This document shows positions 16,492 to 25,492 of a stretch of DNA of 64,000 bases, piece by piece. Source of the stretch: Rhizobium sp. ZPR4 (GTDB lineage Bacteria; Pseudomonadota; Alphaproteobacteria; Rhizobiales; Rhizobiaceae); NCBI RefSeq assembly GCF_040215725.1, contig NZ_CP157967.1, forward strand, positions 2,170,001-2,234,000. Reading direction: 5' to 3'. Under the pieces are notes generated by a model that was not told the origin of the DNA, searched no databases, and worked only from the letters and a program-made list of their open reading frames with translations. Numbering within the stretch: the first letter of the stretch is position 1; every line of letters begins with the position of its first letter. Made by a program: the position numbers and the translations under genes.

Positions 16492-17634
16492 ATGAGGATG
16501 CGGTGCGGATGGACTGTTTTGGGCATGTTGCAACGCTTGTCAGACATTGATCAAACCACCTGGGCGCAGGCGGCGACACCTGTCGCGGTACCCGAACGGC
16601 TGCTCATCGTCAGCGATGCCTGGCACCCGCAGGTCAACGGCGTCGTCCGCTCCATCGAGAACACCAATCGGGAACTGACGCGCATGGGCGTCGAGGTTTC
16701 GATGATCACGCCGGACGGCTTTCGCAACATCCCTTGCCCGACCTATCCGGAAATCCGGCTTTCGATCTCCAGCTATCGCAAGATCGCCGCAAGAATAGAA
16801 GCACTCCGGCCGACTTATGTCCACATTGCCACCGAAGGTCCCCTCGGGCTCACGGCAAGGCGCTGGTGCTTAAGAAACGGCATGCCTTTTTCCACGAGCT
16901 ATCACACCCGCTTTCCGGAATATGTGGCCGCCCGCCTGCCGATACCGGAAAGCTGGCTCTACGCATTCGTCAAATGGTTTCACAATGCCGGCTACGGCTG
17001 CATGGTTGCGACACCAAGCCTTGCAAGCGAACTCAAACTGCGCGGCATTCACAATCTGCTGCCCTGGAGCCGCGGCATTGATTCCCGCCTTTTTCGGCCG
17101 CACCCGCTGGAGGACAACCCCTTCGGCCTGCCTCGTCCGATCTTCATGACTGTCGGTCGCGTGGCGCTGGAAAAGAACCTGCCCGCTTTCCTCGATCTCG
17201 ACCTGCCTGGATCGAAAGTGGTGGTGGGCGATGGTCCCGCGCGGGCGGAACTGCAGAAGCTCTACCCGGATGTGCATTTTCTGGGAGCGAAGTTCGGCGA
17301 GGAATTGGCACACGCCTATTCGCAGGCCGACGTCTTCGTCTTCCCATCGAAGACCGACACCTTCGGCAATGCCATCCTGGAGGCACTGGCGAGCGGCGTT
17401 CCGGTCGCGGCCTATCCGGTTACCGGCCCCGCAGACATCCTGGGGGGAGACAGGACAGCCGGCGTCGTCGATGCGGATCTGGCGACAGCCTGCCTTGCCG
17501 CACTCTCCTGCTCCCGCGATGCTGCCCGCTCGCTGGCACTCAACTATTCCTGGGAGGCCGCTACCGCGCAGTTCATCGGCAATGTCCGAATTGCCAACCA
17601 CCGAGGTCGTCTGCAGGTCCACCCCAACCATTGA
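16492..17634 (+). CDS. GT4-family glycosyltransferase
   Basis: A GT-B glycosyltransferase of up to 380 residues. LLIVSDAWHPQVNGVVRSIENT is the N-terminal signature of the SqdX/MgtA/Agt type, YHTRFPEYVA follows, and the nucleotide-sugar site reads TDTFGNAILEALASGVPVAAYPVTGP; the first acid of the EX7E motif is Asp here. Members glycosylate diacylglycerol or mannosylate lipids; rhizobial and agrobacterial relatives make phosphate-free glycolipids under phosphate limitation. The start is uncertain: family similarity begins near residue 35, and ATG codons at 16492, 16498 and 16525 lack strong ribosome sites. Confidence 0.8.
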   Translation: MRMRCGWTVLGMLQRLSDIDQTTWAQAATPVAVPERLLIVSDAWHPQVNGVVRSIENTNRELTRMGVEVSMITPDGFRNIPCPTYPEIRLSISSYRKIAARIEALRPTYVHIATEGPLGLTARRWCLRNGMPFSTSYHTRFPEYVAARLPIPESWLYAFVKWFHNAGYGCMVATPSLASELKLRGIHNLLPWSRGIDSRLFRPHPLEDNPFGLPRPIFMTVGRVALEKNLPAFLDLDLPGSKVVVGDGPARAELQKLYPDVHFLGAKFGEELAHAYSQADVFVFPSKTDTFGNAILEALASGVPVAAYPVTGPADILGGDRTAGVVDADLATACLAALSCSRDAARSLALNYSWEAATAQFIGNVRIANHRGRLQVHPNH

Positions 17635-17695
17635 ATTCCCGGACGATCGGCATCGCCACTGAAAATGCAGCTCCGGGCTCACATGCCATCAACGA

Positions 17696-18937
17696 TCACC
17701 GCGCTGCCCTGACGGCATAGCATAACCCCGCATGGGGATTGGACAGCTGCGTCTTATCCAGCACGATGAAGCCTGCATCGAGCAATGGAGCGATGAGCGT
17801 CATCTGGTTCTTATCTTTGGACCACCATTTATGCCATTCGATCACCATGGCATTGATCGATCCGAAAAGACCATGCCTCGCCAGGGCCTCAAAAATTCCA
17901 AACTCCGATCCCTCGCAATCCATTTTGATGACGAGATCCATGTCGGCGCTTCGAGCGTGCTCGGCAAGCGGCCCGATGATATCGGCCGCTTCCTTGATAT
18001 GGATCGTCTCCGGCCTGCCCGTATCCGCTCCTCTCACGGAGATTCCGATCGTCGCATCGGGGCGGACCATGACCTCCATCTGGTCGTCTTTTTCGCCCAG
18101 TCCGAATTGGTTGGGCCTGATCTTGGCGGCCGTCGTCGGGTTTAGCGCAAAATTCCTCAACGCTCTGGTATAGGGCAGCGAAAACGGCTCGAATGCATGT
18201 ACCTCCCGCACCGAGGGATCCCTCGCCAGGAAGAGCGATGCCAGACCGGCGTTCATGCCGATGTCGATGACAAGTTTGTCGCGCCCGGTGATGAAATTAT
18301 ATTCGTTGTGAATGAAAATCTCACTCAGAACCTGGAAGTCTTCGGCATTGTTGACGTGGAACCGGGTTCCGGAAAATTCAGCGATAATCTTCTGCGCCGT
18401 GACCTGAAAGGTAAATCCGTTCTTCTCGAAGAAATTGAACTCGTCGAGATGAGCAAGGAAAAACGGATTGGCCATTTCCGGTAGGATGATGTCCAGCATC
18501 TTGCCGCTTTGGCGATCAATTCGCTTGAGTGGACGGTGGGCACGCGCGGCGAGCGCTCCGATTCCGGTTGAAGCGACCCGGAATTCGAAGACATCTTCCG
18601 CATCCACATCAAACTCCAGGGCAACGCGCTTGCCCGATCTCCGCAAATCAGCTTCGGTCAGCTCCTTTTGTGCCAGCAGCCGAGTACCGAATTCGGTCGC
18701 GACATCGATGCTGCAACAGACCGCTTCCGCTGGCGCCGATGGATCACCCTCGATATCGAACTCGACGACGTAATGGCCGGGAGAAAGGATTGCATAGGGG
18801 CCATAGAGCACCCATCCCGCCTCCCCCTTCCTGGCAGATACGCGCTCATCTCCATGTATCTTTTCAAGCTGTCCGATCTCAGAATAAAACAAGGTCAGTT
18901 TCCTTCTCGGCGACGGAGACAAAAGTGGGCGTCTCAT
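17696..18937 (-). CDS. FkbM-family methyltransferase with extra N-terminal domain
   Basis: The C-terminal half carries an FkbM SAM-methyltransferase: VIDIGMNAGLASLFLA (SAM motif I), VHAFEPF and KMDCEGSE, the family's most conserved element. The first ~140 residues (KLTLFYSEIGQLEKIHGDERV, GPYAILSPGHYVVEFDIEG) look like a separate beta-rich, carbohydrate-binding-like module. FkbM proteins O-methylate sugars or glycan ends; surface polysaccharide is the likely target (inference). I use the ATG at 18935-18937; the frame stays open to 19099 through lower-GC, non-conserved sequence. Confidence 0.75.
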   Translation of the reverse strand: MRRPLLSPSPRRKLTLFYSEIGQLEKIHGDERVSARKGEAGWVLYGPYAILSPGHYVVEFDIEGDPSAPAEAVCCSIDVATEFGTRLLAQKELTEADLRRSGKRVALEFDVDAEDVFEFRVASTGIGALAARAHRPLKRIDRQSGKMLDIILPEMANPFFLAHLDEFNFFEKNGFTFQVTAQKIIAEFSGTRFHVNNAEDFQVLSEIFIHNEYNFITGRDKLVIDIGMNAGLASLFLARDPSVREVHAFEPFSLPYTRALRNFALNPTTAAKIRPNQFGLGEKDDQMEVMVRPDATIGISVRGADTGRPETIHIKEAADIIGPLAEHARSADMDLVIKMDCEGSEFGIFEALARHGLFGSINAMVIEWHKWWSKDKNQMTLIAPLLDAGFIVLDKTQLSNPHAGLCYAVRAAR

Positions 18938-19290
18938 AGACAAACAAGACCCCGCCGGACTTCGGTGTGGCGGGAGAGTGACCACTAAGCCTATGTTTGA
19001 CAAGAACAACTTTTGATTGACGGCAACATCGGCGCGTTCAGTATGAATGAGACATAATATGTCCGCAGCTGCTGGGTATTCTATACAGCTGATGTCCACG
19101 TGGATCGAATTTGAGAACTACAGCAATGACTATCTTCAAAGGTACAGATGATAGTCTAGAGGTTGCGGGAGCCTGCTCTCCTGCAAGCTGCCTTTCCAAA
19201 AAGCGGAAGAAACCCGTAGCCCAAGCATAAATTTGGGTGTACAATTATTTATCGCACGACTTACATTAGACCTCTCAGGGAGTACTTGAG
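18938..19290. promoter_or_regulatory. intergenic region with ohrR promoter
   Basis: A 353-base region with lower GC than the genes beside it. A TACAATTA at 19240-19247 is one half of the known OhrR operator (TACAATT/AATTGTA type); the opposite half is degenerate (TTATCG). It lies about 45 bases before ohrR and could serve autorepression. No supported gene is seen here. Confidence 0.4.
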
Positions 19291-19731
19291 ATGACCGACA
19301 ACCCGTTAAAGCTGGATAACTTCATCTGCTTCGCGCTCTATTCGGCGAACCATGCGATGAACCGGCTATATAAACCCATGCTGGACGCGCTCAATCTCAC
19401 CTATCCGCAATATCTCGTCATGGTGACGCTATGGGAAGAAGACGGCCAGACCGTCGGTGGTATCGGTGAAAAGCTGTTCCTGGAATCAAGCACGCTGACA
19501 CCGCTGTTGAAGCGTCTGGAGGCCGCCGGCTTTATCAAACGCATCCGGAGCAAGGAAGATGAGCGCCAGGTACTGATTCAGCTGACCAGCGAAGGCAAGG
19601 CGCTGAAGAAGAAGGCAGCAACCGTTCCCCCGTGCATTCTCGATGCCACCGAGCAAACGGTCGACGAGCTGGCACGGCTGAAGGCGGAAATCACAACGCT
19701 GCGTGAGGCACTCAGCAGGAACGCTGCCTGA
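19291..19731 (+). CDS. ohrR: MarR-family organic peroxide sensor OhrR
   Basis: A 146-residue winged-helix repressor. The block [25 protein letters not shown] contains the reactive Cys13 conserved in OhrR, and [14 protein letters not shown] follows. A second Cys115 (VPPCIL) suggests the two-Cys type, in which peroxide oxidation makes an intersubunit disulfide and releases DNA. The usual partner, the thiol peroxidase gene ohr, is not next to it: FkbM methyltransferase is upstream and der is convergent. Confidence 0.88.
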   Translation: MTDNPLKLDNFICFALYSANHAMNRLYKPMLDALNLTYPQYLVMVTLWEEDGQTVGGIGEKLFLESSTLTPLLKRLEAAGFIKRIRSKEDERQVLIQLTSEGKALKKKAATVPPCILDATEQTVDELARLKAEITTLREALSRNAA

Positions 19732-19770
19732 TTTGACGCGCCTCATCTCCCGATAGGGCGCTTAAGCGAA

Positions 19771-21201
19771 TTACCGCTTCTTCTTGTTTTCGTAGGGATT
19801 TTCCGACGAGCGGAAATGGATGCGGATCGGCACGCCGGGCATGGCGAAGTCTGCACGCAGACCGTTGATCAGATAGCGCACATAGGACTCCGGCAGCGCA
19901 TCCGAGCGTGTGCACGAGATCATGAAGGCTGGCGGACGCGCCTTCACCTGCGTCATGTATTTGAGCTTGATGCGGCGGCCGGAGACAGCCGGTGGCGGAT
20001 GCTGAACCTGCTGCGTCTCGAGCCAGCGGTTGAGGCGTGCAGTCGAGACGCGCTTGTTCCAGACCTTGTCCGTATCGACGATCGCCTGCATGAGGCGGTC
20101 GAGCCCCTCTCCCGTCTGGCCGGCAATCGGTATGGCGCGAATGCCGCGCGCCTGCGGCAATAGCCGGTCGGTCTTTTCGCGCAGATCGGCAAGCACGGCC
20201 TGGCGATCCTCGATCATATCCCACTTGTTGAAGGCGAGCACGGCGGCGCGGCCTTCGCGGATCACGAGGTCGACGATCTGCAGATCCTGCTTCTCGAAGG
20301 GAATGGTCGCGTCGAAGACGATGACCACGGTTTCGGCGAAACGGATCGCGCGCAGCGTGTCGGCTACCGAAAGCTTTTCCAGCTTCTCGGTCACCTTTGC
20401 CTTGCGGCGCATGCCGGCAGTATCGAACATCTTGACGGTACGACCGCGCCAGCTCCAGTCGACGGAGATGGAGTCGCGGGTAATGCCAGCTTCCGGGCCA
20501 GTCAGCAGCCTGTCTTCGCCGAGAAAGCGGTTGATGAGCGTCGACTTGCCCGCATTCGGGCGGCCGACGATCGCAACGCGCAGAGGGCGCGTCTCGTCGT
20601 AAGCCGGTTCTTCGTCGATCTCCTCGCCATCTTCGCCGACCGTGGCGCGCGGAATGCTGACATTCGTCTCCGCCTCGTCGTCGTCCGCCTCAGGAAAGGC
20701 GCGCTCATGGCCGATCGCCTCGACGATCGCGTCACGCAGATCCATCATCCCCTGGCCATGTTCGGCCGAGATCGGGCATGGCTCGCCAAGACCGAGCGCA
20801 TAGGCATCGTAAAAGCCGCTATCGGAACCGCGCGCCTCGGACTTGTTGGCAACGAGCACGACGGGGCGACCATGCTTGCGCAGCATTTCGGCCAGCGTCT
20901 TGTCAACATGGGTCAACCCCATCTTGGCATCGACGACAAACAGCGTCAGATCGGCTTCATCGATCGCCGCTTCGGTCTGGGCGCGCATGCGGCCCTGAAG
21001 CGATTCATCCTGGGCCTCTTCGAGACCGGCCGTATCGACGATGCGAAAACGCAGGTCTATCAGCTTGGCGTCACCGGGACGGCGGTCACGCGTGACGCCC
21101 GGCGTATCGTCGACGAGCGCCAGCTTCTTGCCAACCAGACGGTTGAACAACGTGGACTTGCCGACATTCGGGCGACCGACGATCGCGACCGTAAAGCTCA
21201 T
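19771..21201 (-). CDS. der: ribosome-assembly GTPase Der (EngA)
   Basis: A 476-residue protein with two tandem GTPase domains: the first P-loop is GRPNVGKST at about residues 9-17 with DTPGVTRDR, the second GRPNAGKST near 212 with [14 protein letters not shown]-like domain ([16 protein letters not shown]) is at the end. Der is essential for 50S subunit maturation. The 11-base spacing from the TPR protein gene suggests an operon; the pairing yfgM-like/der is common. Confidence 0.97.
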   Translation of the reverse strand: MSFTVAIVGRPNVGKSTLFNRLVGKKLALVDDTPGVTRDRRPGDAKLIDLRFRIVDTAGLEEAQDESLQGRMRAQTEAAIDEADLTLFVVDAKMGLTHVDKTLAEMLRKHGRPVVLVANKSEARGSDSGFYDAYALGLGEPCPISAEHGQGMMDLRDAIVEAIGHERAFPEADDDEAETNVSIPRATVGEDGEEIDEEPAYDETRPLRVAIVGRPNAGKSTLINRFLGEDRLLTGPEAGITRDSISVDWSWRGRTVKMFDTAGMRRKAKVTEKLEKLSVADTLRAIRFAETVVIVFDATIPFEKQDLQIVDLVIREGRAAVLAFNKWDMIEDRQAVLADLREKTDRLLPQARGIRAIPIAGQTGEGLDRLMQAIVDTDKVWNKRVSTARLNRWLETQQVQHPPPAVSGRRIKLKYMTQVKARPPAFMISCTRSDALPESYVRYLINGLRADFAMPGVPIRIHFRSSENPYENKKKR

Positions 21202-21212
21202 TTAGCGATCCT

Positions 21213-21896
21213 TCAGCCTTTTGCGACCGGAGCCTTGCCGGATGCAGTGATGAGATCAAGCAGCATCTGGGCACGGTTGGCAACATTGCGCGGGCTCTGC
21301 GGATCGTCGACGATCGCCTGGAACCACTGCCGGGCCTTGGCAAAATCGCCGGCCTTGTAGGCGGCAAGACCAAGAACGTCGCGCGCCGAATGGCGGAAGG
21401 CGTCGGCCGGGACGGCAAGCTCCTGCGCTTCGGCGGCAACCTGGTCATAAGTGCCGGTATCGACAAGCAGATAGGCTGCACGCAGACGAGCCGCATCACG
21501 GATAACGACCGGAAGGTCCGTCTGCTTGCCGATTGCCGAGAACGTGGCGATGGCAGCGGCCTTGTCACCCTTCTGCGCCTGCAGTGTCGCAGAACGCAGG
21601 CGTGCCAGCACCGGATAAGAGCCAGGGCCAGTCTTTTCGATGGCGGCGAATGCGGCCAGCGCCTCATCCGTCTTGTTCTGATCGGCAAGTGTCAGCGCGG
21701 CAAGGAACTGATCACCGCCGCTGCCGGCCTGATTGCCGGCCCAATAGCGATAGCCGCTATAGGCTGCGGTAGCGAGAACGACGAGCACGGCCAAACCGAT
21801 GATGAGCTTGCCAAAACGGCGCCATATGAACCGCAGCTGGTCCGAGCGCAGTTCCTCGTTCACCTCGCGGATGAAGCTATCGTCATTAAATGCCAT
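21213..21896 (-). CDS. YfgM-like TPR membrane protein
   Basis: A 227-residue protein with an N-terminal cytoplasmic stretch (DDSFIREVNEELRSDQL), one membrane helix (LIIGLAVLVVLATAAYSGY, about residues 31-50) and periplasmic TPR-like repeats, ending KARQWFQAIVDDP. This is the architecture of YfgM, which assists periplasmic chaperones and sits beside der/bamB in many genomes. Upstream in the operon with der. Confidence 0.8.
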   Translation of the reverse strand: MAFNDDSFIREVNEELRSDQLRFIWRRFGKLIIGLAVLVVLATAAYSGYRYWAGNQAGSGGDQFLAALTLADQNKTDEALAAFAAIEKTGPGSYPVLARLRSATLQAQKGDKAAAIATFSAIGKQTDLPVVIRDAARLRAAYLLVDTGTYDQVAAEAQELAVPADAFRHSARDVLGLAAYKAGDFAKARQWFQAIVDDPQSPRNVANRAQMLLDLITASGKAPVAKG

Positions 21897-21994
21897 TCTC
21901 GTCTCCGGCCCAGGCCAAATAGTTCAAAGCTTAGAGTTTAGTTGGGCCTTCTACTCCATTTTGCGGCTGATGTAAGGGGGAACGGCAGAAATCG

Positions 21995-22576
21995 TCACAT
22001 AACGAGCGGCGAAACCCCGATAATCCACGCATGAAGCTTCCAAATGATCAAGGCCCAGACCACTGCGCCGATGATGATCGCGTAGAGATCGTATTTCGCC
22101 GAGACGAAGGGACGCAACGTGATTTCGCCGGCCCGCTCACGCCGTTTGAGCGAAATGCGCAGGATCACGCCCCAAGCCAGGAAGGCGGCAAAGAGCAGGA
22201 TGGCCGCACCGTCGCCGTTGGACAGAAGATGCGCCAGTGCCCAGATCTTCACCGACAGCACCATCGGATGCTTCGTTTTGACCGCGATATGCCCCGCCGG
22301 CAGCAGCGAGGCGGCAAGACAGATCATCGCAAACAGCATCAGCAGGATGGTGATGTGGCTCATCCAGAATGGCGGTGACCAGACCGGTGTCATGTCGCGC
22401 GCCTGGCCGAAGCCATAGATCAGGACGATCAGCGCGACGATACTCGCGATCGAATAGGCGATCTTCCAGCCCCCTTCGCCGAGGCTTGCGATCAATGAGG
22501 TCCGCAGGGCGGGCGCCACAACGCGGATCAGATGGAGGCCGAGAAAAAGAACAATGCCGAGAATGAGCAATGCCAT
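21995..22576 (-). CDS. NnrU-family membrane protein
   Basis: A 193-residue integral membrane protein with about five to six hydrophobic segments. GLHLIRVVAPALR, MLFAMICLAASLLPAGHIAVKTKHPMV and the LAHLLSNGD motif are typical of NnrU, a family first seen near nitric oxide reductase regulation and related to isoprenoid-modifying membrane enzymes such as ZISO. No denitrification genes are nearby, so a general role is likelier. Confidence 0.82.
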   Translation of the reverse strand: MALLILGIVLFLGLHLIRVVAPALRTSLIASLGEGGWKIAYSIASIVALIVLIYGFGQARDMTPVWSPPFWMSHITILLMLFAMICLAASLLPAGHIAVKTKHPMVLSVKIWALAHLLSNGDGAAILLFAAFLAWGVILRISLKRRERAGEITLRPFVSAKYDLYAIIIGAVVWALIIWKLHAWIIGVSPLVM

Positions 22577-22749
22577 GGATGAAATCCTCTATGGTCTTGT
22601 AGTCACATCCTTATCGGCTGCCGCAAAAAAATGCCAGCATCACCGCAGCTTCGCCGCATTTAGGCGAAAGGAAGGAAGCGACCCGGAGCACGCCATCCGA
22701 TACCGCCAGACGATCCCTGGCAAGCCGTGCTCGATCCAATCAGTATTCG

Positions 22750-23736
22750 GTGCCCATGTTTCGCTTTGCTACCTGTCTCTCCATCGCCCTTTCCCTGGGC
22801 CTGCCCGCAGCCGCGCAAGCCGATGGCAAGCCCAAGCAACTCGTCATGATTTCCTTCGATGGTGCTCATGACAATGCGCTCTGGACCAGGAGCCGTGAGA
22901 TCGCTTCGCGCAACGGCGCACATTTTACCTACTTTCTCTCCTGCACCTTCCTGATGAACAAGGCCCAGGCCAAAGCCTATCAGGGGCCGAAGCAGCGGCC
23001 AGGCAAATCGAATGTCGGCTTCGCCAAGAGCGAGGACGATGTTCGCACCCGCATCGCCAACATCTGGGGCGCGCATCAGGAAGGCCACGACATCTCAAGT
23101 CATGCCTGCGGCCATTTTGACGGCAAGGGCTGGAGTGCTGCTGACTGGAGCCAAGAGTTCATGAATGCGCGGATCGCGCTTCGCGACGCCTGGAAGAATG
23201 TCGGCCTTGCCGACAAGGAACCCCAGGGCTGGGAAGACTTCGCCACCCACGACGTGAAGGGATTCCGCGCGCCCTACCTTTCCACCAGCGACGGCCTTGT
23301 GCCGGCGGAAAAGGAAATGGGCTTCCAATATGATGCAAGCCTCGTCACCAAAGGACCTACCCTGCCGCAGGTGGTCGATGGCATCTATCGCTTCGGCCTG
23401 CCTTTGATCCCCGAGGGACCCGAGCATCGCCTGGTCATCGGCATGGACTACAATCTCTATGTCCGCCATTCCAAGGGCGTCGAGGACAAGGCAAACGCCA
23501 AGACCTACGAGGATCGCACCTTCGAAGCTTTCGAGGCTGCTTTCAGCAAGCAATATGACGGCGAGCGCATTCCGCTGCAGCTCGGCTTCCATTTCGTTGA
23601 AATGAACGATGGCGCCTATTGGCGCGCCCTCGACCGCTTCGTCAGCGATGTCTGCCACAGACAAGATGTTGCCTGCGTCAGCTATTCCGAAGCCATCCCG
23701 CTGATAGTCGCAAGGGGCAAGCCGCAGCAGGGGTGA
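22750..23736 (+). CDS. secreted polysaccharide deacetylase
   Basis: A 328-residue protein with a signal peptide (MFRFATCLSIALSLGLPAAA) and an NodB-type deacetylase fold: MISFDGAHDN supplies the metal Asp, and HDISSHACGHF gives the His pair. It has additional Cys residues, which fits a periplasmic or exported enzyme. The target polysaccharide is unknown. A bidirectional terminator separates it from the convergent bacA. Confidence 0.78.
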   Translation: MPMFRFATCLSIALSLGLPAAAQADGKPKQLVMISFDGAHDNALWTRSREIASRNGAHFTYFLSCTFLMNKAQAKAYQGPKQRPGKSNVGFAKSEDDVRTRIANIWGAHQEGHDISSHACGHFDGKGWSAADWSQEFMNARIALRDAWKNVGLADKEPQGWEDFATHDVKGFRAPYLSTSDGLVPAEKEMGFQYDASLVTKGPTLPQVVDGIYRFGLPLIPEGPEHRLVIGMDYNLYVRHSKGVEDKANAKTYEDRTFEAFEAAFSKQYDGERIPLQLGFHFVEMNDGAYWRALDRFVSDVCHRQDVACVSYSEAIPLIVARGKPQQG

Positions 23737-23883
23737 GGAGCGGTCGGGCAGAGCCCAAGCGAGCGATCCAGTGGATCGATTGCAGCGACGAGCGCCTTGA
23801 GCCAAAGCGAAGGGCCGGAGGTGCGGCAAAGGGAAGTCCTTCCATTATCTCGCAAGCCTAAAACCCCATATCCTTGCCATTGA

Positions 23884-23911
23884 AAAAGGCCCCGTTTCCG
23901 GGGCCTTTTTG
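23884..23911. terminator. bidirectional intrinsic terminator
   Basis: AAAAAGGCCCC (23884-23894) and GGGGCCTTTTT (23901-23911) form an 11-bp stem around GTTTCC. The A and T runs at either end allow it to stop both the deacetylase (plus) and bacA (minus) transcripts. Confidence 0.93.
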
Positions 23912-23913
23912 TA

Positions 23914-25179
23914 TCAGCCGTCGGCGTGGATGACGGATTGATCTTGGTCCAGATAACGCTGATCGATTTTCGGCAGCGGTTCGTCATCGATAGCAGCTTC
24001 GAAGGCCTTCAGACGCTTGTGGATCGAGAGAAGCTCGATGATCGTCGTCCAGGAGCTGACGAGATACTGGAATGAGTTGCTGACCTGGCCGAAGGCCGTG
24101 GCGATCTGCTGCCAGATGCCAAGCGTGATCTTATGCGCCACGAAGGTCGGCACCAGCACGAAATAGAGGAAGATCGCATCGAGCTGGCCGTAGGAATAAC
24201 GGGCCACGTTGAAATACGCATAGTGGAAATACATGCGGAAATAGTTGCGGCGGACGTTGGAGAAGAGTTCCTTCACGGTGGGTGGCTGCGCACGATCGTC
24301 GCGATCCTCGCCGTAGACAAGTTCCTTTCGATAAGCGGCCTCAACGCGCTGATTGCGGAAGTTCAGCCCCGGAAGCTTGATCCCGAAGAGCGCCAGCAGG
24401 AACGTGCCGAATACCGACCAAATCAGAGCCAGCCAGACGAGTGAATATGGAATTGCGCCGATGATCGGCAGATCAGTCACGTATTTCGACAGTTCCAGCA
24501 GGATCGGCAGGAAGACGATGAGTGTCATGACCGAGCCGATCAGGCTGACGCCGAGCCCTTCGAGATTGGTCGCAAAGCGCATCGTGTCTTCCTGGACGCG
24601 CTGCGATGCACCTTCGATGTGCCGGAGCTTTTCCCACTTCGACATGTAGAAATTGTTCATCGCCCAACGCCAGCGGAAGAGATAGTGGCTCAGGAAGAAC
24701 GATGAAACGACGCTCACCGCGACGCCCACGAGGCCGAGCTGCGTGAACGCCCACAGCAATCCATAGAAATCGCCATCCGTAACGCCGGGCTTTCCGCCGA
24801 GCGCATTTTGCAGGAGGTCAAAGAAAGGCCGGCGCCAGACGTTTACCGCTACGTCGATCTGAACACCGAAATAGGTGATGAAGACGATGAAGGCCGAGCC
24901 CCACACCGACCAGGCGATCCAGGGGTTGCTCTTCGAAACAACATGCCAAAAGCCGCAAAAGACCGCGGCGCAGAGAATAAAATAAAGGTAAAACAAGAAA
25001 TTAGTAGGAGCAACAAAGAACGCCGCTCCGACCGGCTGCTGCTCTTCCTGCAGCGGCGGATAACCCATGGACGCCACGACATGCGCGCCGACAAAATACC
25101 ATAGGAAGACGCAGACGAGCGCCCAAACGACCGCTGAGGAAAAAAACAATCTCGGATTCGGGAAGAAAGAATGAAACAC
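23914..25179 (-). CDS. bacA: BacA/SbmA-type peptide transporter
   Basis: A 421-residue membrane protein closely following rhizobial BacA (about 420 residues): FHSFFPNPRLFF opening, QIDVAVNVWRRPFFDLLQ, GASQRVQEDTMRFA and SSWTTIIELLSIHKRLKAFE. BacA/SbmA is a proton-driven importer of peptides; in Sinorhizobium it is needed for bacteroid survival against plant NCR peptides and for very-long-chain fatty acid addition to lipid A. I place the start at the GTG at 25177-25179; a TTG at 25213-25215 would add 12 residues. Confidence 0.92.
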   Translation of the reverse strand: MFHSFFPNPRLFFSSAVVWALVCVFLWYFVGAHVVASMGYPPLQEEQQPVGAAFFVAPTNFLFYLYFILCAAVFCGFWHVVSKSNPWIAWSVWGSAFIVFITYFGVQIDVAVNVWRRPFFDLLQNALGGKPGVTDGDFYGLLWAFTQLGLVGVAVSVVSSFFLSHYLFRWRWAMNNFYMSKWEKLRHIEGASQRVQEDTMRFATNLEGLGVSLIGSVMTLIVFLPILLELSKYVTDLPIIGAIPYSLVWLALIWSVFGTFLLALFGIKLPGLNFRNQRVEAAYRKELVYGEDRDDRAQPPTVKELFSNVRRNYFRMYFHYAYFNVARYSYGQLDAIFLYFVLVPTFVAHKITLGIWQQIATAFGQVSNSFQYLVSSWTTIIELLSIHKRLKAFEAAIDDEPLPKIDQRYLDQDQSVIHADG

Positions 25180-25426
25180 GACGGTTAGGCTTCCTGTTTG
25201 TTCGAACGACCGCAAATGGCGTCAATTTGCGGCGAGCCTAAGACAGTTCGCCGGGAGCGGCAACCGGCAGAGCCCTATTCTTACGTAGATGTAACCGCTT
25301 ATCCCATGATCGTGATGCAGTTGTTCAGCGGCGAATTTTCACCCATTAGATGAGCGCCTCCCCCACAAGAGCGCGTCTCCTTTCTCCCATCGCTTCATCC
25401 GCTTATCGCCCCTCTTGCAGAATGCT

Positions 25427-25461
25427 ATCTTACGATATATATCTTACGACATGACTAACGA
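25427..25461 (+). promoter_or_regulatory. repeated ATCTTACGA boxes, candidate PadR operator
   Basis: ATCTTACGA occurs at 25427-25435 and again at 25441-25449, with a related ACTAACGA at 25454-25461, in an AT-rich promoter stretch ending about 30 bases before the PadR start. A further near-copy, ATATATCCTACGACATG at 25549-25565, lies inside the coding region. PadR proteins usually repress their own gene, so these are good operator candidates. Confidence 0.5.
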
Positions 25462-25492
25462 TATAAACTCTCACACTTCAAGGAGAAACGAC

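Noticed and set aside
19038..19244. 68-codon minus-strand frame upstream of ohrR
   Set aside because: No ribosome site, no similarity and irregular composition; region is better explained as promoter.
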